DNA of 42,454 nucleotides from Cohnella thermotolerans DSM 17683 (GCF_000429825.1 NZ_AUCP01000060.1:1-42454), one strand, 5' to 3'; counted from the stretch's first letter, positions 32,152 to 41,396 are shown. Notes: generated from the sequence alone by a model not told the origin. Program-made: numbers and translations.

Positions 32152-33840
32152 TTGAACCGGATGAGCGATTCGGACATGCTGCTGCAAGCCGTACAGGCTA
32201 TGGACGGCATGTATAACCGTGAGATTCGCATGCTGGCAACGCCTTTCAAGAGTCCGGGATACCATACGACGCTCCGACAGGTCGAGACCGTGCACCCCAC
32301 CCGCGAAACCGTCCAATATGCGCTGGCACTGCTCGATACGGAGCTTCCGGAGTACGAGCGAAGAGCGTTCGACATCCTGGAGACGATCGTTTCCTTGCAG
32401 GACACGAATCCGGATCAAGCTACGTTCGGCATCTGGCCGTGGTTCTACGAGGAGCCGCTGTCGCGGATGTCGCCGCCGGATTGGAATTGGGCGGATTTCA
32501 TCGGGAAGAATCTGGTCCTGGCTGCGCTTAGGCACGGCCGCCGGTTCCCGGAAGCGCTGCGGCAGTCGGTCCGACAATCGGTATTCTGCGCTTGCGACGC
32601 CATTATGAAGCGGAATGTCGGGCCTCATTATACGAATATTGCCGTCATGGGGGCGTTCGTCACGCTCCTCGCAGGCGAACTGTACGGACGGCGCGATTAC
32701 GAGCGATACGGCCTGAACAGGCTGAACGGCATTGTCGAATTCACGAGAAAATTGGGTTCGTTCCAGGAATACAACAGTCCGACTTATACGATTGTCGCCG
32801 TATTGGAGCTGTCCAAATTAAAGACCGAAACCAGGAACGAACAAGCCAAGGCATGGTGCGACGAACTGCTCGATAGGGCATGGAAAATGATCGCGGATCA
32901 TTTCCATGCGGGAACGAAGCAGTGGGTCGGTCCGCACAGCCGCAGCTACAGCACGATGCTGTCCGATCGAACCAAAGCCTTTTTGCAGGTGGCCACCGAC
33001 GGGCAATTGCTTTATTTTCCGTGGGATCGGCTGCCGTATGAGGGAGAATGGTTCAAAAGCGGCGTCCGATGCCCGTCTTCCTACCTCCGCTGCTTTACCG
33101 GACGGATGGAAAAGTCGCTCACCCAGTGTTATTTCCGTGATGAATCAGGCGAAGAGAAGAAATGGGCGACCACGTTCATGACCTCCGATTACGCGCTGGG
33201 CACCTTCAGCAGAGAAATCATGTGGAATCAAGCGACTTGTCTGCTGGCTTATGTCCGCAACGGCGGCGGGACGACCTATATGCGCCTTCGCGCGCTGCAT
33301 GACGGCTATGATTTCTGTTCGGCTGTTTTTACCGCTGCGCAGTACAGGGAGCAGGTTCTGTTCGGCGTTTCTTTTCTGACGAACGGGGGAGATACGCATC
33401 CCGCGCTGGATCGAATCGACGGAACGGTGGAAGCGTCCGATATCCGCTTGCGGCTTGAAATCGGGGGCAATCTGAACAACGTGAACGCCGTATCGGCCGG
33501 GGACCGGGCCGCATTTGCGCTGGACGGGCTGAACGTACAGGTCGCCACTTTGTTCGCCGCATTTGACGACGGGACGGATAGAGAGCGATGGGAATGGGAG
33601 ATCGGGAGGAAGGATGAGGTTTGTTTTGCCGATCTGGTCATTTATTCCGGCGACAAGAAAACGATCGATTTCCGTTCCATGCGCGAAGCCGTCTTCCTGT
33701 TCTCGATGGCATTGGGAGAGAAGGCCTCGCGGTTCGAGGCGGTGGTCGAGCACGATTCGGAGCGGGTCAGGGCAACGGGGGATTTGGGGGAAAGGCCGCC
33801 ATTGACCCTGATCTTGCCGAGAAAGCCGCAGACTTTATAA
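32152..33840 (+). CDS. Unrecognised 562-residue protein of a glycan-utilisation locus, probable alpha/alpha-toroid enzyme
   Basis: I do not recognise the family with confidence. The N-terminal 300 residues are helical with repeated aromatic and His/Asp-rich turns (F-G-I-W-P-W-F-Y-E-E-P, P-P-D-W-N-W-A-D-F-I-G, G-P-H-Y-T-N-I-A-V-M, F-Q-E-Y-N-S-P-T-Y, W-V-G-P-H-S-R-S-Y). These resemble the inner helices of alpha/alpha-toroid lyases and hydrolases. The C-terminal 250 residues look beta-rich, as in the sandwich domain of such enzymes. No signal peptide is present, so it acts in the cytoplasm. The TTG at 32152 has an AAGGGAGA site eight bases upstream; an ATG at 32128 lacks one. It precedes the GH105 gene by 16 bases, so the two probably act in sequence on the same oligosaccharide. 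Confidence 0.75.
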   Translation: MNRMSDSDMLLQAVQAMDGMYNREIRMLATPFKSPGYHTTLRQVETVHPTRETVQYALALLDTELPEYERRAFDILETIVSLQDTNPDQATFGIWPWFYEEPLSRMSPPDWNWADFIGKNLVLAALRHGRRFPEALRQSVRQSVFCACDAIMKRNVGPHYTNIAVMGAFVTLLAGELYGRRDYERYGLNRLNGIVEFTRKLGSFQEYNSPTYTIVAVLELSKLKTETRNEQAKAWCDELLDRAWKMIADHFHAGTKQWVGPHSRSYSTMLSDRTKAFLQVATDGQLLYFPWDRLPYEGEWFKSGVRCPSSYLRCFTGRMEKSLTQCYFRDESGEEKKWATTFMTSDYALGTFSREIMWNQATCLLAYVRNGGGTTYMRLRALHDGYDFCSAVFTAAQYREQVLFGVSFLTNGGDTHPALDRIDGTVEASDIRLRLEIGGNLNNVNAVSAGDRAAFALDGLNVQVATLFAAFDDGTDRERWEWEIGRKDEVCFADLVIYSGDKKTIDFRSMREAVFLFSMALGEKASRFEAVVEHDSERVRATGDLGERPPLTLILPRKPQTL

Positions 33841-33856
33841 GAGAAGGAGAAACCGC

Positions 33857-34957
33857 ATGGCGAACGACCTGATGGAACGCAGCCGATTGGCTGAAACGGC
33901 CGATCGTGTGTATCGGCGAATGACGGATATGCCTACCAAGGATTGGGGGATGAATCTGGAGGAATGGGATTGGGTGCCCGGAGTCGGGTTAATCTCGATC
34001 CTCGCGTATACCGAGCTGGGGGAGAAGTCCTCCGCGATTGATGATTTGCGCGGATGGATCGATCGCAACAAACATAAGGCCGGAGAGTCGAAAACGATCA
34101 ATGCCATGGCGCCGTATGCCGTCTTTCCGGAGCTTTATCGTCGCACCGGCGATGCGTGGTACCTGGAGACCGCGAGAAGGATCGGCGATTGGATGGTGAA
34201 GGAGGCGCCGCGCACGCGCGAAATGGCGTTCGAGCACACGGTTACGGAAGATGTGCTGTTTCCGGAGCAGGTATGGGCGGATACGGTGTTCATGGCCGTG
34301 CTCTTTCTAGCGAGGCTTGCGAGGCTTACGGGTGACAGGAGATACGCCGAGGAAGCGGCGTTTCAACTGCGCATCCATCTGCAATTGCTGCAGGATCCGG
34401 ATACCGGACTGCTGTTCCATGGCTGGAACTGCGGCAGCGGGGATCATATGTCGTCCGCCTATTGGACGCGGGCCAACGCATGGGTCGTACTGGCCGCACC
34501 ATGGATCGCCGGAGAAATTGCCGGGATGATGGAAATTCCCGGCGACATCGTTCATCGTTATCAACGGCTGGCGGAAGCATTGCGCGGGTATCAGGGAGAG
34601 AACGGCCTGTGGCCGACGGTTGCGGATCATCCTCATTTTTATCCGGAGACATCGGGCAGCGCCGGAATTGCGGCCGGGTGGTTCGCCGGCAACGCAATCG
34701 GCTGGCTGGACGATTCCTATCTCGATGCCGCGCAAAAAACGCTGAACGGCGTGCTGGCGCAGGTCGCGCCCGACGGAACGGTAACCGGCGTGTCCGGCGG
34801 TACGCCCGTCATGCCGAGCATTGCGGCTTACAACGAGATTCCGTGCTATCCGACACTATACGGGCAAGGTTTGACGCTGATTCTGCTGTCGTATGCTTGG
34901 GCTCGTGCCGGCCAGTCGGAGAGAGGGGAGACGGGAGTCAAAAACAAGATGCAATGA
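33857..34957 (+). CDS. GH105-type unsaturated uronyl hydrolase (YteR-like)
   Basis: The 366-residue cytoplasmic protein matches the GH88/GH105 alpha/alpha-barrel family. It has W-D-W-V-P-G-V-G-L near residue 37, the catalytic Asp142 in Q-V-W-A-D-T-V-F-M (Asp143 in YteR, as I recall), S-G-D-H-M-S-S-A-Y-W-T-R-A-N-A-W, the block F-Y-P-E-T-S-G-S-A-G-I-A-A-G and the family's end Y-G-Q-G-L-T-L-I-L-L-S-Y. The enzyme hydrates the 4,5-double bond of an unsaturated galacturonyl or glucuronyl residue left by a polysaccharide lyase, releasing the neighbouring sugar. Its presence predicts that the imported oligosaccharide carries an unsaturated uronyl end, although no recognised lyase is in the window. 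AAGGAG lies eight bases before the ATG. Confidence 0.9.
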   Translation: MANDLMERSRLAETADRVYRRMTDMPTKDWGMNLEEWDWVPGVGLISILAYTELGEKSSAIDDLRGWIDRNKHKAGESKTINAMAPYAVFPELYRRTGDAWYLETARRIGDWMVKEAPRTREMAFEHTVTEDVLFPEQVWADTVFMAVLFLARLARLTGDRRYAEEAAFQLRIHLQLLQDPDTGLLFHGWNCGSGDHMSSAYWTRANAWVVLAAPWIAGEIAGMMEIPGDIVHRYQRLAEALRGYQGENGLWPTVADHPHFYPETSGSAGIAAGWFAGNAIGWLDDSYLDAAQKTLNGVLAQVAPDGTVTGVSGGTPVMPSIAAYNEIPCYPTLYGQGLTLILLSYAWARAGQSERGETGVKNKMQ

Positions 34958-34997
34958 GATACAATTGGCCAGCGGAAGATAGCTTCTTTAACAATTA

Positions 34998-35026
34998 AAG
35001 TCGACCACATAAGGTCGGCTTATTTT
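34998..35026 (+). terminator. Terminator after the GH105 gene
   Basis: AAGTCGACC and GGTCGGCTT pair (one G-T pair) around a short loop, followed by ATTTTTAT. Confidence 0.8.
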
Positions 35027-35079
35027 TATGGAGCTTTATCCCGATTCATTCCTAGCACCCAAAGAACGAGTGGTACAGA

Positions 35080-35314
35080 CTGCAAGAAGTGGTTGCGGTT
35101 CGTCTCCCGTGATCTGCGCATCATCGCCGAACTCGCCGAGACGACGGGCGGCCTGACGCAACTGCCGCGTCGCATGTACAAGGAGCTGCTGGTCATTCAA
35201 GAGCTCTATCGCCAGCAGCAAGCGATGTACGACAAGCGAACGCATAGCGTACCCGATCGGATTGTCAGTAAAGAAAGATCGTTTTTAAAGAAATGGAAAA
35301 TTAGGAAACTATAA
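35080..35314 (+). pseudogene. IS5-type transposase fragment
   Basis: The frame contains R-F-V-S-R-D-L-R-I-I-A-E-L, then L-P-R-R-M-Y-K-E-L-L-V-I-Q-E-L-Y-R-Q-Q-Q-A-M-Y-D-K-R-T-H-S and V-P-D-R-I-V-S. This is a central helical segment of IS5/ISL-type transposases (L-Y-x-Q-Q-x-x-M-Y-x-x-x-x-x-x-V-x-D-R-I-V-S). The catalytic parts on both sides are gone, and the frame runs into unrelated codons after R-I-V-S. Confidence 0.6.
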
Positions 35315-35327
35315 TATTCCAATTGCG

Positions 35328-35353
35328 AAGACACCAAGCAAGGTGTCTTTTTT
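35328..35353 (+). terminator. Terminator-like hairpin before the kinase gene
   Basis: AAGACACC, loop AAGCAA, GGTGTCTT followed by a run of T. It probably belonged to a gene removed by the transposon fragment, and it shields the kinase operon from upstream transcription. Confidence 0.75.
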
Positions 35354-35518
35354 GCTGTACCTATACGCTTATTTGCTGTGGTTAATCTTTAGCCATTTAA
35401 ACCGATTAGCGGATAAAGGAGGATGACGAGAAACGTCGAATTGTTCTGCAGGATGAAGCGGATTGCCGTTTCGAGGTCAGTTGTTGCAACGGATGAAGGA
35501 TGAAGGCGAGGCGCATGC

Positions 35519-37273
35519 ATGCTAAAGTTCACCTACCGGCCTACGTTTCGGATGCGAATCCGCATCGCTTTGATCGTGCTGATCACGGTGGCCATCTCCA
35601 TTACGGGAGCGGGATCGTATTGGATCGCCGCCGATATCGTGGAGAGAAACGCGGTGTCGTCCAATCAGATCAGCATTCATAAGTCGAAGCAGATGCTGGA
35701 CAACAATTTGAGGCAAATCACGGTATCCGTCATGACCCTGATGATCAGCGACGCCTTCAAAAATTTGATGAAAGATGTCTCCATGCACGACGATTCAAGA
35801 TATGCCGCGCACTTGTCGTCGCTGCAGCCCTTGTTCGCGCAGATCAAGCTTAGCGAGCCGATGACGCAAGCGATTCTCGTCTCTACGCCGATCGGGGAAT
35901 TTTACAACACCGGGTATGTTCGGAATGCATCCGTGCCGTTTATCGGTTCGGACATTCATCGAAGATTGAAATCCGAGAAGGGTTTGCTGTGGACCATCGG
36001 ACATCAGGACCCGTTCTTCGCCAATCATGAACGGGTGATCTCGCTTGCGATGGAACCGATCACGGATTTTCTGGTGAAGGATGTCTACATCTTGGTCAAT
36101 ATTAGCGAGGAGAGCATGAAGGAATCGTTAAATACGAATTTGACCGAGGACGGGGAAGAACTGTTGCTGCTGACGGCGGACGGTCAAGAAGTGCTTCGTT
36201 CGGATGGCGGGATATGGGGAGCGCTCCGGAACGAAGACGGATTCTGGTCGCAGTTGAACGGGGAGGAAGCCCACTTTCAATATACGCTCGACGAGGACGA
36301 CTATATCGTAAATACCGCTAAGCTCGAGAATCGATTCGGCTGGTTCGTAACGAGCATCCAGAAGAAATCGGAGCTGTTCAAACAGATGGATCGCATTCAA
36401 TGGATCGTGATTGGAGTAGCGGCGGTGTGTATCTTTATCGCGTCGATCCTCTCTAAGATGCTCATGGTTTTTCTCATGAAACCGATTAACAAATTAACGA
36501 CGCTCATGCATAAAGTTGAGGCTAACGATTTGTCCGTCCGGTTTGAAAGCGAGCATGCGGATGAGTTCAGCCGTGTGGGCATCAGGTTCAATATGATGCT
36601 GGAAGAGATCAATAATCTCATCGCAACGATTAAAGAAGCCGAGCGAGAGAAACGAACGGCGGAGGTCAAAGCGCTGCAAGCTCATATTTCCCCTCATTTT
36701 CTATACAACACGTTAAATACGATTTACTTCAAATGCGAATTGGGGCACAACGAGGATGTCGGCGAGATGGTGTTGGCGCTGTCCCGAATGTTCCAATTGG
36801 GTTTGAACGACGGGAATGCCATTACGACGCTGGAGAAAGAAATCTCCCATGTGAAGCAATATATGACGATTCAGCAGCGCTGTTACGTCGGAAAGTTTGA
36901 ATATGAGATCGAGGTGGCGGACGAATCGTTATACCGGCAACCGGTCTTGAAGGTCTTGCTGCAGCCGCTTGTGGAGAACTCTATCTTGCATGGCTTCAAG
37001 AACATTCGCCAAGGAGGCCTCATCCGCATCAGCATCTCCCAATCGGAGCAGGACATGCATCTAACCGTAACGGATAACGGCCAGGGGATGGATGCGCAAC
37101 GGGTCATGGACACCGTCGTCCGTTATCCGCCGGGCGGCAGGAGCAGCTATGCGCTTTACAACATTCACGACAGATTACGGCTTTACTACGGCGATCAAGC
37201 CGAGATGACGATCACGAGCGAACCGAATGTCCGAACGACGGTCTCGCTGCGTATTCCGTTACAGGGGGCGTAG
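35519..37273 (+). CDS. Sensor histidine kinase, YesM type
   Basis: The 584-residue protein has a membrane segment at about 14-37, an extracellular Cache-like sensor of about 250 residues, a second membrane segment near 296-318 and a HAMP linker (about 319-372). The His-kinase domain has Q-A-H-I-S-P-H-F-L-Y-N-T, with the phospho-accepting histidine at 393. The ATPase domain shows the N box Q-P-L-V-E-N-S-I-L-H-G and the G box D-N-G-Q-G-M. This LytS/YesM-type kinase senses a sugar, often through its binding protein, and phosphorylates the regulator encoded two bases downstream. The ATG at 35519 has a weak AGGCGAGG site. Confidence 0.92.
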   Translation: MLKFTYRPTFRMRIRIALIVLITVAISITGAGSYWIAADIVERNAVSSNQISIHKSKQMLDNNLRQITVSVMTLMISDAFKNLMKDVSMHDDSRYAAHLSSLQPLFAQIKLSEPMTQAILVSTPIGEFYNTGYVRNASVPFIGSDIHRRLKSEKGLLWTIGHQDPFFANHERVISLAMEPITDFLVKDVYILVNISEESMKESLNTNLTEDGEELLLLTADGQEVLRSDGGIWGALRNEDGFWSQLNGEEAHFQYTLDEDDYIVNTAKLENRFGWFVTSIQKKSELFKQMDRIQWIVIGVAAVCIFIASILSKMLMVFLMKPINKLTTLMHKVEANDLSVRFESEHADEFSRVGIRFNMMLEEINNLIATIKEAEREKRTAEVKALQAHISPHFLYNTLNTIYFKCELGHNEDVGEMVLALSRMFQLGLNDGNAITTLEKEISHVKQYMTIQQRCYVGKFEYEIEVADESLYRQPVLKVLLQPLVENSILHGFKNIRQGGLIRISISQSEQDMHLTVTDNGQGMDAQRVMDTVVRYPPGGRSSYALYNIHDRLRLYYGDQAEMTITSEPNVRTTVSLRIPLQGA

Positions 37274-37275
37274 AG

Positions 37276-38892
37276 ATGGAACAATTGACGACACTTTGCG
37301 TGATTGATGACATCGCCAGCGTGGTTGAAGGGATCGCGGCCATGACCCAGTGGCACGATCATGGCATTCGGGTGGTAGGAACCGCGTTGGATGGCGAGGA
37401 AGGTCTGAGCATGATCCGGCAGCTGCGGCCCGACATCGTGCTGACCGATATTCGCATGCCGAACATGGATGGAATCGAGATGCTTACCCAGTTGAAGCAA
37501 GAAGGTCTGACGCCCAAAGTCATCTTCTTCAGCGGATATACGGACTTTAACTATGCACAGCAAGCCGTACGACTGGGGGCGTTCGATTACTTGACGAAGC
37601 CGCATTCGATTAAGCAGATCGTGGAAATTGTGGTGAAAGCGAAGGAGAGGGTGCTCGCCGAGCGGCAGGAAGAGGCGGCGCTATCGGAGATCAGACGGAA
37701 GGTTCGGGAGAGCATGCCGATTCTGCGGCAGGAGTTTTTGAACCTGCTGCTGCATCACCCTACGGACCTCGCCAATGTTCAGAGAAGATGGGAATTTCTG
37801 CAGATCGATTTGCCGCAAAATGATTTGGCGGTGCTGGTGATCGAAATTGACCAATTCGCCAAGCAAAGTCACTCGCTGCAGATGGAAGAGGTGGAGCTGG
37901 TACGCTTCTCGCTCCAGAATATCGTGGAGGAGACGGTGGCGGCCCGCACGCAAGGTGTTGTATTCCGCGAAACGATGAGCCGGTTCGTCGCGGTCTGCCA
38001 TGCTCCTGCGGCTGTTGATGTGGGAGGGCTGGCGGAGGCGATCTGTAATCATGTCGCCCAATATACGAAGTTCACCGTGTCGATCGGACAAGGAAGAACG
38101 GCGAATGATGTGACCAAACTGCCCAACGCGTACCAAGAGGCGAGCAAAGCCTTGTCTTATCAATTCTATACCGGCGGCAATACCGTGTTAAGCTATGAGG
38201 ATGTGGCCGGCAGGGGCGGATTATTGCCGCGTTATTCCAAGGGGCTCGAGCAGGAGCTCGGGATGTCTCTGCTTTCCGGGAACAGCGCGAGAGCCGTTCA
38301 AGCGTTGGAAGCCATTTTCGAAGAGCTGTCATCTTGCGTTCCCTTGCCCGAGCCGGCCTATTTGATCAGTGTTTATAACGAAATCACGTCTTTCATCCTG
38401 CGCATTCTGCTGGAGAACGTGCCCTATGAGGAATTGCGGAATTTGGAAAATGCCTCTCTGTTTACGGGATGGGGGGCGACCGTTTCTTTAAACGCACTGC
38501 AGCAGCAGATGTTGGACATCTGCAAGCAAGGCTGCAAGCTGATCGAGAATCGCCGCCAATCGGAAACAGAGCGCGCGATCAATGAGGCCGTCCGATACAT
38601 CCGCAGCGCCCTGCACACGGATCTGACGCTTCAGGATTGCGCGCGGCATGTCCATCTGAGCCCCAACTATTTCGCGAATTTGTTCAAGAAGGTGATGGGA
38701 GTTACCTTTGTCCAATTTCTGACGCAAGAGCGATTGGAGGCGGCGAAACGAATGCTGCTCGAAGGCAGGCAGGTGCAGGAAATATCCGGGGATGTCGGCT
38801 ATGAGGATCGCCGGTATTTTAGCCAATTGTTTAAGAAGTACACCGGCATGACGCCATCCGAATTTAAATCGCAGTATGCGAAAGAACGGTAA
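37276..38892 (+). CDS. Response regulator with AraC DNA-binding domain, YesN type
   Basis: The 538-residue protein has an N-terminal receiver domain (1-125) with acidic residues D11-D12, phospho-acceptor D58 in V-L-T-D-I-R-M-P-N-M-D-G and K near 108 (Y-L-T-K-P). A long central linker follows. The C-terminal AraC domain (about 435-536) has two helix-turn-helix motifs, L-Q-D-C-A-R-H-V-H-L-S-P-N-Y-F-A-N-L-F-K-K and V-Q-E-I-S-G-D-V-G-Y-E-D-R-R-Y-F-S-Q-L-F. It is the partner of the upstream YesM-type kinase (two-base gap) and most likely activates the transporter genes that follow. Confidence 0.92.
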   Translation: MEQLTTLCVIDDIASVVEGIAAMTQWHDHGIRVVGTALDGEEGLSMIRQLRPDIVLTDIRMPNMDGIEMLTQLKQEGLTPKVIFFSGYTDFNYAQQAVRLGAFDYLTKPHSIKQIVEIVVKAKERVLAERQEEAALSEIRRKVRESMPILRQEFLNLLLHHPTDLANVQRRWEFLQIDLPQNDLAVLVIEIDQFAKQSHSLQMEEVELVRFSLQNIVEETVAARTQGVVFRETMSRFVAVCHAPAAVDVGGLAEAICNHVAQYTKFTVSIGQGRTANDVTKLPNAYQEASKALSYQFYTGGNTVLSYEDVAGRGGLLPRYSKGLEQELGMSLLSGNSARAVQALEAIFEELSSCVPLPEPAYLISVYNEITSFILRILLENVPYEELRNLENASLFTGWGATVSLNALQQQMLDICKQGCKLIENRRQSETERAINEAVRYIRSALHTDLTLQDCARHVHLSPNYFANLFKKVMGVTFVQFLTQERLEAAKRMLLEGRQVQEISGDVGYEDRRYFSQLFKKYTGMTPSEFKSQYAKER

Positions 38893-38955
38893 ATAATCCC
38901 CCTGTTGATTAGGATTGTCACTCTCTCCCCGGTTCATCTTTTCCCTACAATAACC

Positions 38956-38970
38956 TTGTAGCCGCTACAA
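38956..38970. promoter_or_regulatory. Perfect palindrome in the binding-protein promoter region
   Basis: TTGTAG-CCG-CTACAA is a perfect inverted repeat in the 107-base gap between the response regulator and the binding-protein gene. It lies next to a TACAAT -10-like box (38946-38951). It is a candidate regulator site. Confidence 0.4.
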
Positions 38971-38999
38971 ATGCGTACATTCAATAGGGAGGATTGCAA

Positions 39000-40436
39000 A
39001 TGAAGAGATCGATGGCGGTGTTATGGCTGTCTGCGCTTCTGATCTTCGTACTTTCAGCATGCTCTTCGGACAAGTCCAACGAGCAGAAAAATGAAAGCGG
39101 TTCCTCGCCCGTTTCGTCAGAAAAACAAAAGGAGAATGGCCAGGACAAGTCGGCAGCGTCATCAGGCAAAAAGACGAAGCTGACATACTGGACGTTCGAC
39201 CGCCATGACGTGGAGTTCATTCAGGAGACCGTAGATCGGTATAACGCAACCAATCAGGACAATATTCAGGTAGAAGTGAAATCGATGGCGGAGAACTACG
39301 CCCAATCGGTCGATATCGCGTTCGCGAGCGAACAGTCTCCGGACATTCTTCGCCCGAACCAGGATACGATGATTCCTTTTATGAAGAAAAACTATTTGGA
39401 GCCGCTGGACCCTTATCTAACGGATGAGATGAAGCAGAAATTCGGACCGACATTCCAAGACCAAGTCAATCGGTTTGACGGCAAGATCTACAGTTTGCCT
39501 AATTTCGGTTATACGCTGAGGCTTGTATACAATCAGGAATTGTTCGAAAAAGCGGGCATCGAAAAACCGCCGACATCGCTGGCCGAGCTTGTTGCGGACG
39601 CCAAGAAAATAACGGATGTGGGCAAAGCCAACGGACAATACGGATTCGCCTTGAATTTCAAGAGCCCGAAGAGCGCGCTGGACCGTTCCGCCCGGGAAAT
39701 CTTGCAATTAAGCGGTTACGACGGCTTCGGTTTTGACGAACGTATGGGAAAATTTGACTTCACCCCCTATAAAGCGGTCATTGAGGCGTTCAAACAAATG
39801 AAAGACGACGGAAGCATGCTTCCCGGTGTGGAATCGCTGGATATCGATCCGCTGCGCGCGCAATTCGCCGAAGGGAAAATCGGGATGTATCTGTCTTACT
39901 CCGCTGAGCCCGGCGTCTACAGCAGCCAATTCCCGGCGAAGATCAAATGGGCGGCAGCGCTCGCGCCAACGATTACGGGTGAAATTAAAGGCGCATCGGG
40001 ATTTGCGAACTCCGGTCAATGGCTGGCCATATCCAGCCAATCAAAGCACAAAGACGAAGCCTGGAAATTTCTGAGCTATATGTACAGTGACGAGACGCTT
40101 CAAGCGTACCATGAGAAAGGATTGGGGTTGTCGGCTGTTCCGGCTATCGCCGCCAAAGCGAAAAGCCCGGAATTGAACGGCGTAGAAGGATTCCTGATCT
40201 CTAAATACGACGCCCTCTGGCCGCTTCCGCCTGCCGTCACAGTCGAAGGATTGAATTATGGCGACGCCTTCTTGAAATACATTTTGAGCGGGGGCAACCT
40301 GGATGAGATTGTGAACGATCTGAACAATCGGTACAACAGCGCGCTGGAGAAGGCGATTGCGTCCGGCGAAGTCAAGGTAACGCCGGATCCGGACTTTGAT
40401 CCGATGAAATTGCAGGGTACGATGCTGGCGAAGTAA
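39000..40436 (+). CDS. Extracellular sugar-binding lipoprotein (family 1)
   Basis: The 478-residue protein has a lipoprotein signal with lipobox L-S-A-C and a Ser/Lys/Glu-rich linker. A family-1 sugar-binding fold follows (Y-W-T-F-D-R-H-D-V at the start, F-D-G-K-I-Y-S-L-P-N, Y-N-Q-E-L-F-E-K-A-G-I-E-K-P-P-T-S, F-A-E-G-K-I-G-M). It is anchored outside and hands a sugar to the two downstream permeases. The ATG at 39000 with GGGAGG is preferred over a start two codons earlier. It lies directly behind a YesM/YesN pair, a common arrangement in which the kinase monitors the sugar this protein binds. Confidence 0.92.
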   Translation: MKRSMAVLWLSALLIFVLSACSSDKSNEQKNESGSSPVSSEKQKENGQDKSAASSGKKTKLTYWTFDRHDVEFIQETVDRYNATNQDNIQVEVKSMAENYAQSVDIAFASEQSPDILRPNQDTMIPFMKKNYLEPLDPYLTDEMKQKFGPTFQDQVNRFDGKIYSLPNFGYTLRLVYNQELFEKAGIEKPPTSLAELVADAKKITDVGKANGQYGFALNFKSPKSALDRSAREILQLSGYDGFGFDERMGKFDFTPYKAVIEAFKQMKDDGSMLPGVESLDIDPLRAQFAEGKIGMYLSYSAEPGVYSSQFPAKIKWAAALAPTITGEIKGASGFANSGQWLAISSQSKHKDEAWKFLSYMYSDETLQAYHEKGLGLSAVPAIAAKAKSPELNGVEGFLISKYDALWPLPPAVTVEGLNYGDAFLKYILSGGNLDEIVNDLNNRYNSALEKAIASGEVKVTPDPDFDPMKLQGTMLAK

Positions 40437-40445
40437 TACGGAGAA

Positions 40446-40473
40446 GGGGCTGTTCAACGGCCCCGTCTTTTTT
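40446..40473 (+). terminator. Attenuating terminator between binding-protein and permease genes
   Basis: GGGGC and GCCCC close a stem over TGTTCAACG, followed by GTCTTTTTT. Sitting inside the operon, it would keep binding-protein mRNA more abundant than permease mRNA. Confidence 0.7.
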
Positions 40474-40489
40474 AAGCGGGGTGAGGATA

Positions 40490-41383
40490 TTGGGCAAGCG
40501 GAAATTTCTCGAACCTTATGCGTTCGCATTTCCCAGTTTTATTCTGACGATGGTCCTCGGAATTTATCCGATCCTCTGGGCCATCCATTACATGTTCTAT
40601 GATTATAAAGGATACGGCGAGAAGCTGTTTGTCGGCTTGGCGAATTTCGGGCGATTGTGGCGCGACGATCTATTCTGGAATGCAGTCGGGAATACGCTGA
40701 TCTACGCCGGCGGGAAAATCGCGATTACGATCCCGCTTTCCCTCGTGCTTGCCGTCATCTTGAATCGAAAGATTCCAGGACGCAACCTGCTTCGCGCCAT
40801 TTACTTCATGCCGACTGTCATCAGCACAGCGGTGATCTCCGTCGTATTTTTTATCATTTTCAATTCGTATAATGGCTTGTTGAATCAGTTCCTGCAGAAG
40901 TTCGGCCTCCTCTCTGGCAGCGTGGAATGGCTAGGGCCAAAGTACGCCATGTTGACGGTCATTATCGTGGCGATCTGGGGAGCCATCGGAAATTATATGT
41001 TGTTATTCCTGGCGGGCTTGCAAAGCATTCCGGAGGATTTGTACGAGAGCGCCTCGATCGACGGAGCGAATGCGGCGCAAAAATTCTGGTACGTGACGGT
41101 GCCGCTGCTCGGTCCGGTTATGCAAATGATTATTCTGCTTGCCATTACGGTCTCGCTCAAAGGCTATGAAAGCATCATGGTATTGACGGAAGGCGGTCCG
41201 ATCGGCAAGACGGATGTTATGTTTCTCTATGTCTATAAGCTGTTGTTCCCGGTATCGACAGGGTCGGTATTCATTCAGGAGATCGGCTATGGCAGTGCTG
41301 TAGGCTTTGCGACGGCGATCATCGTGGGGCTCATTACGTGCTTCTATTTTGTGATATCCAGGAGAATGAACAAGATTTACTAG
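40490..41383 (+). CDS. ABC sugar transporter permease, MalF/UgpA type
   Basis: The protein of about 297 residues has six membrane segments and the EAA loop Y-E-S-A-S-I-D-G-A-N-A-A-Q-K-F-W-Y-V-T-V-P-L-L near residues 185-205. It forms one half of the import channel. The start is TTG at 40490 (GGGGTGAGG just upstream) or GTG at 40481, which differs by three residues; neither has ideal spacing. It follows the attenuator hairpin. No ATPase gene is present, so a shared MsmX-type ATPase is expected. Confidence 0.9.
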   Translation: MGKRKFLEPYAFAFPSFILTMVLGIYPILWAIHYMFYDYKGYGEKLFVGLANFGRLWRDDLFWNAVGNTLIYAGGKIAITIPLSLVLAVILNRKIPGRNLLRAIYFMPTVISTAVISVVFFIIFNSYNGLLNQFLQKFGLLSGSVEWLGPKYAMLTVIIVAIWGAIGNYMLLFLAGLQSIPEDLYESASIDGANAAQKFWYVTVPLLGPVMQMIILLAITVSLKGYESIMVLTEGGPIGKTDVMFLYVYKLLFPVSTGSVFIQEIGYGSAVGFATAIIVGLITCFYFVISRRMNKIY

Positions 41384-41396
41384 GCGGTGAAAACGG

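Noticed and set aside
35423..35503. Possible 26-residue leader peptide upstream of the kinase gene
   Set aside because: AAAGGAGG directly abuts the ATG with no spacing, so initiation there is unlikely. The peptide shows no regulatory codon pattern.
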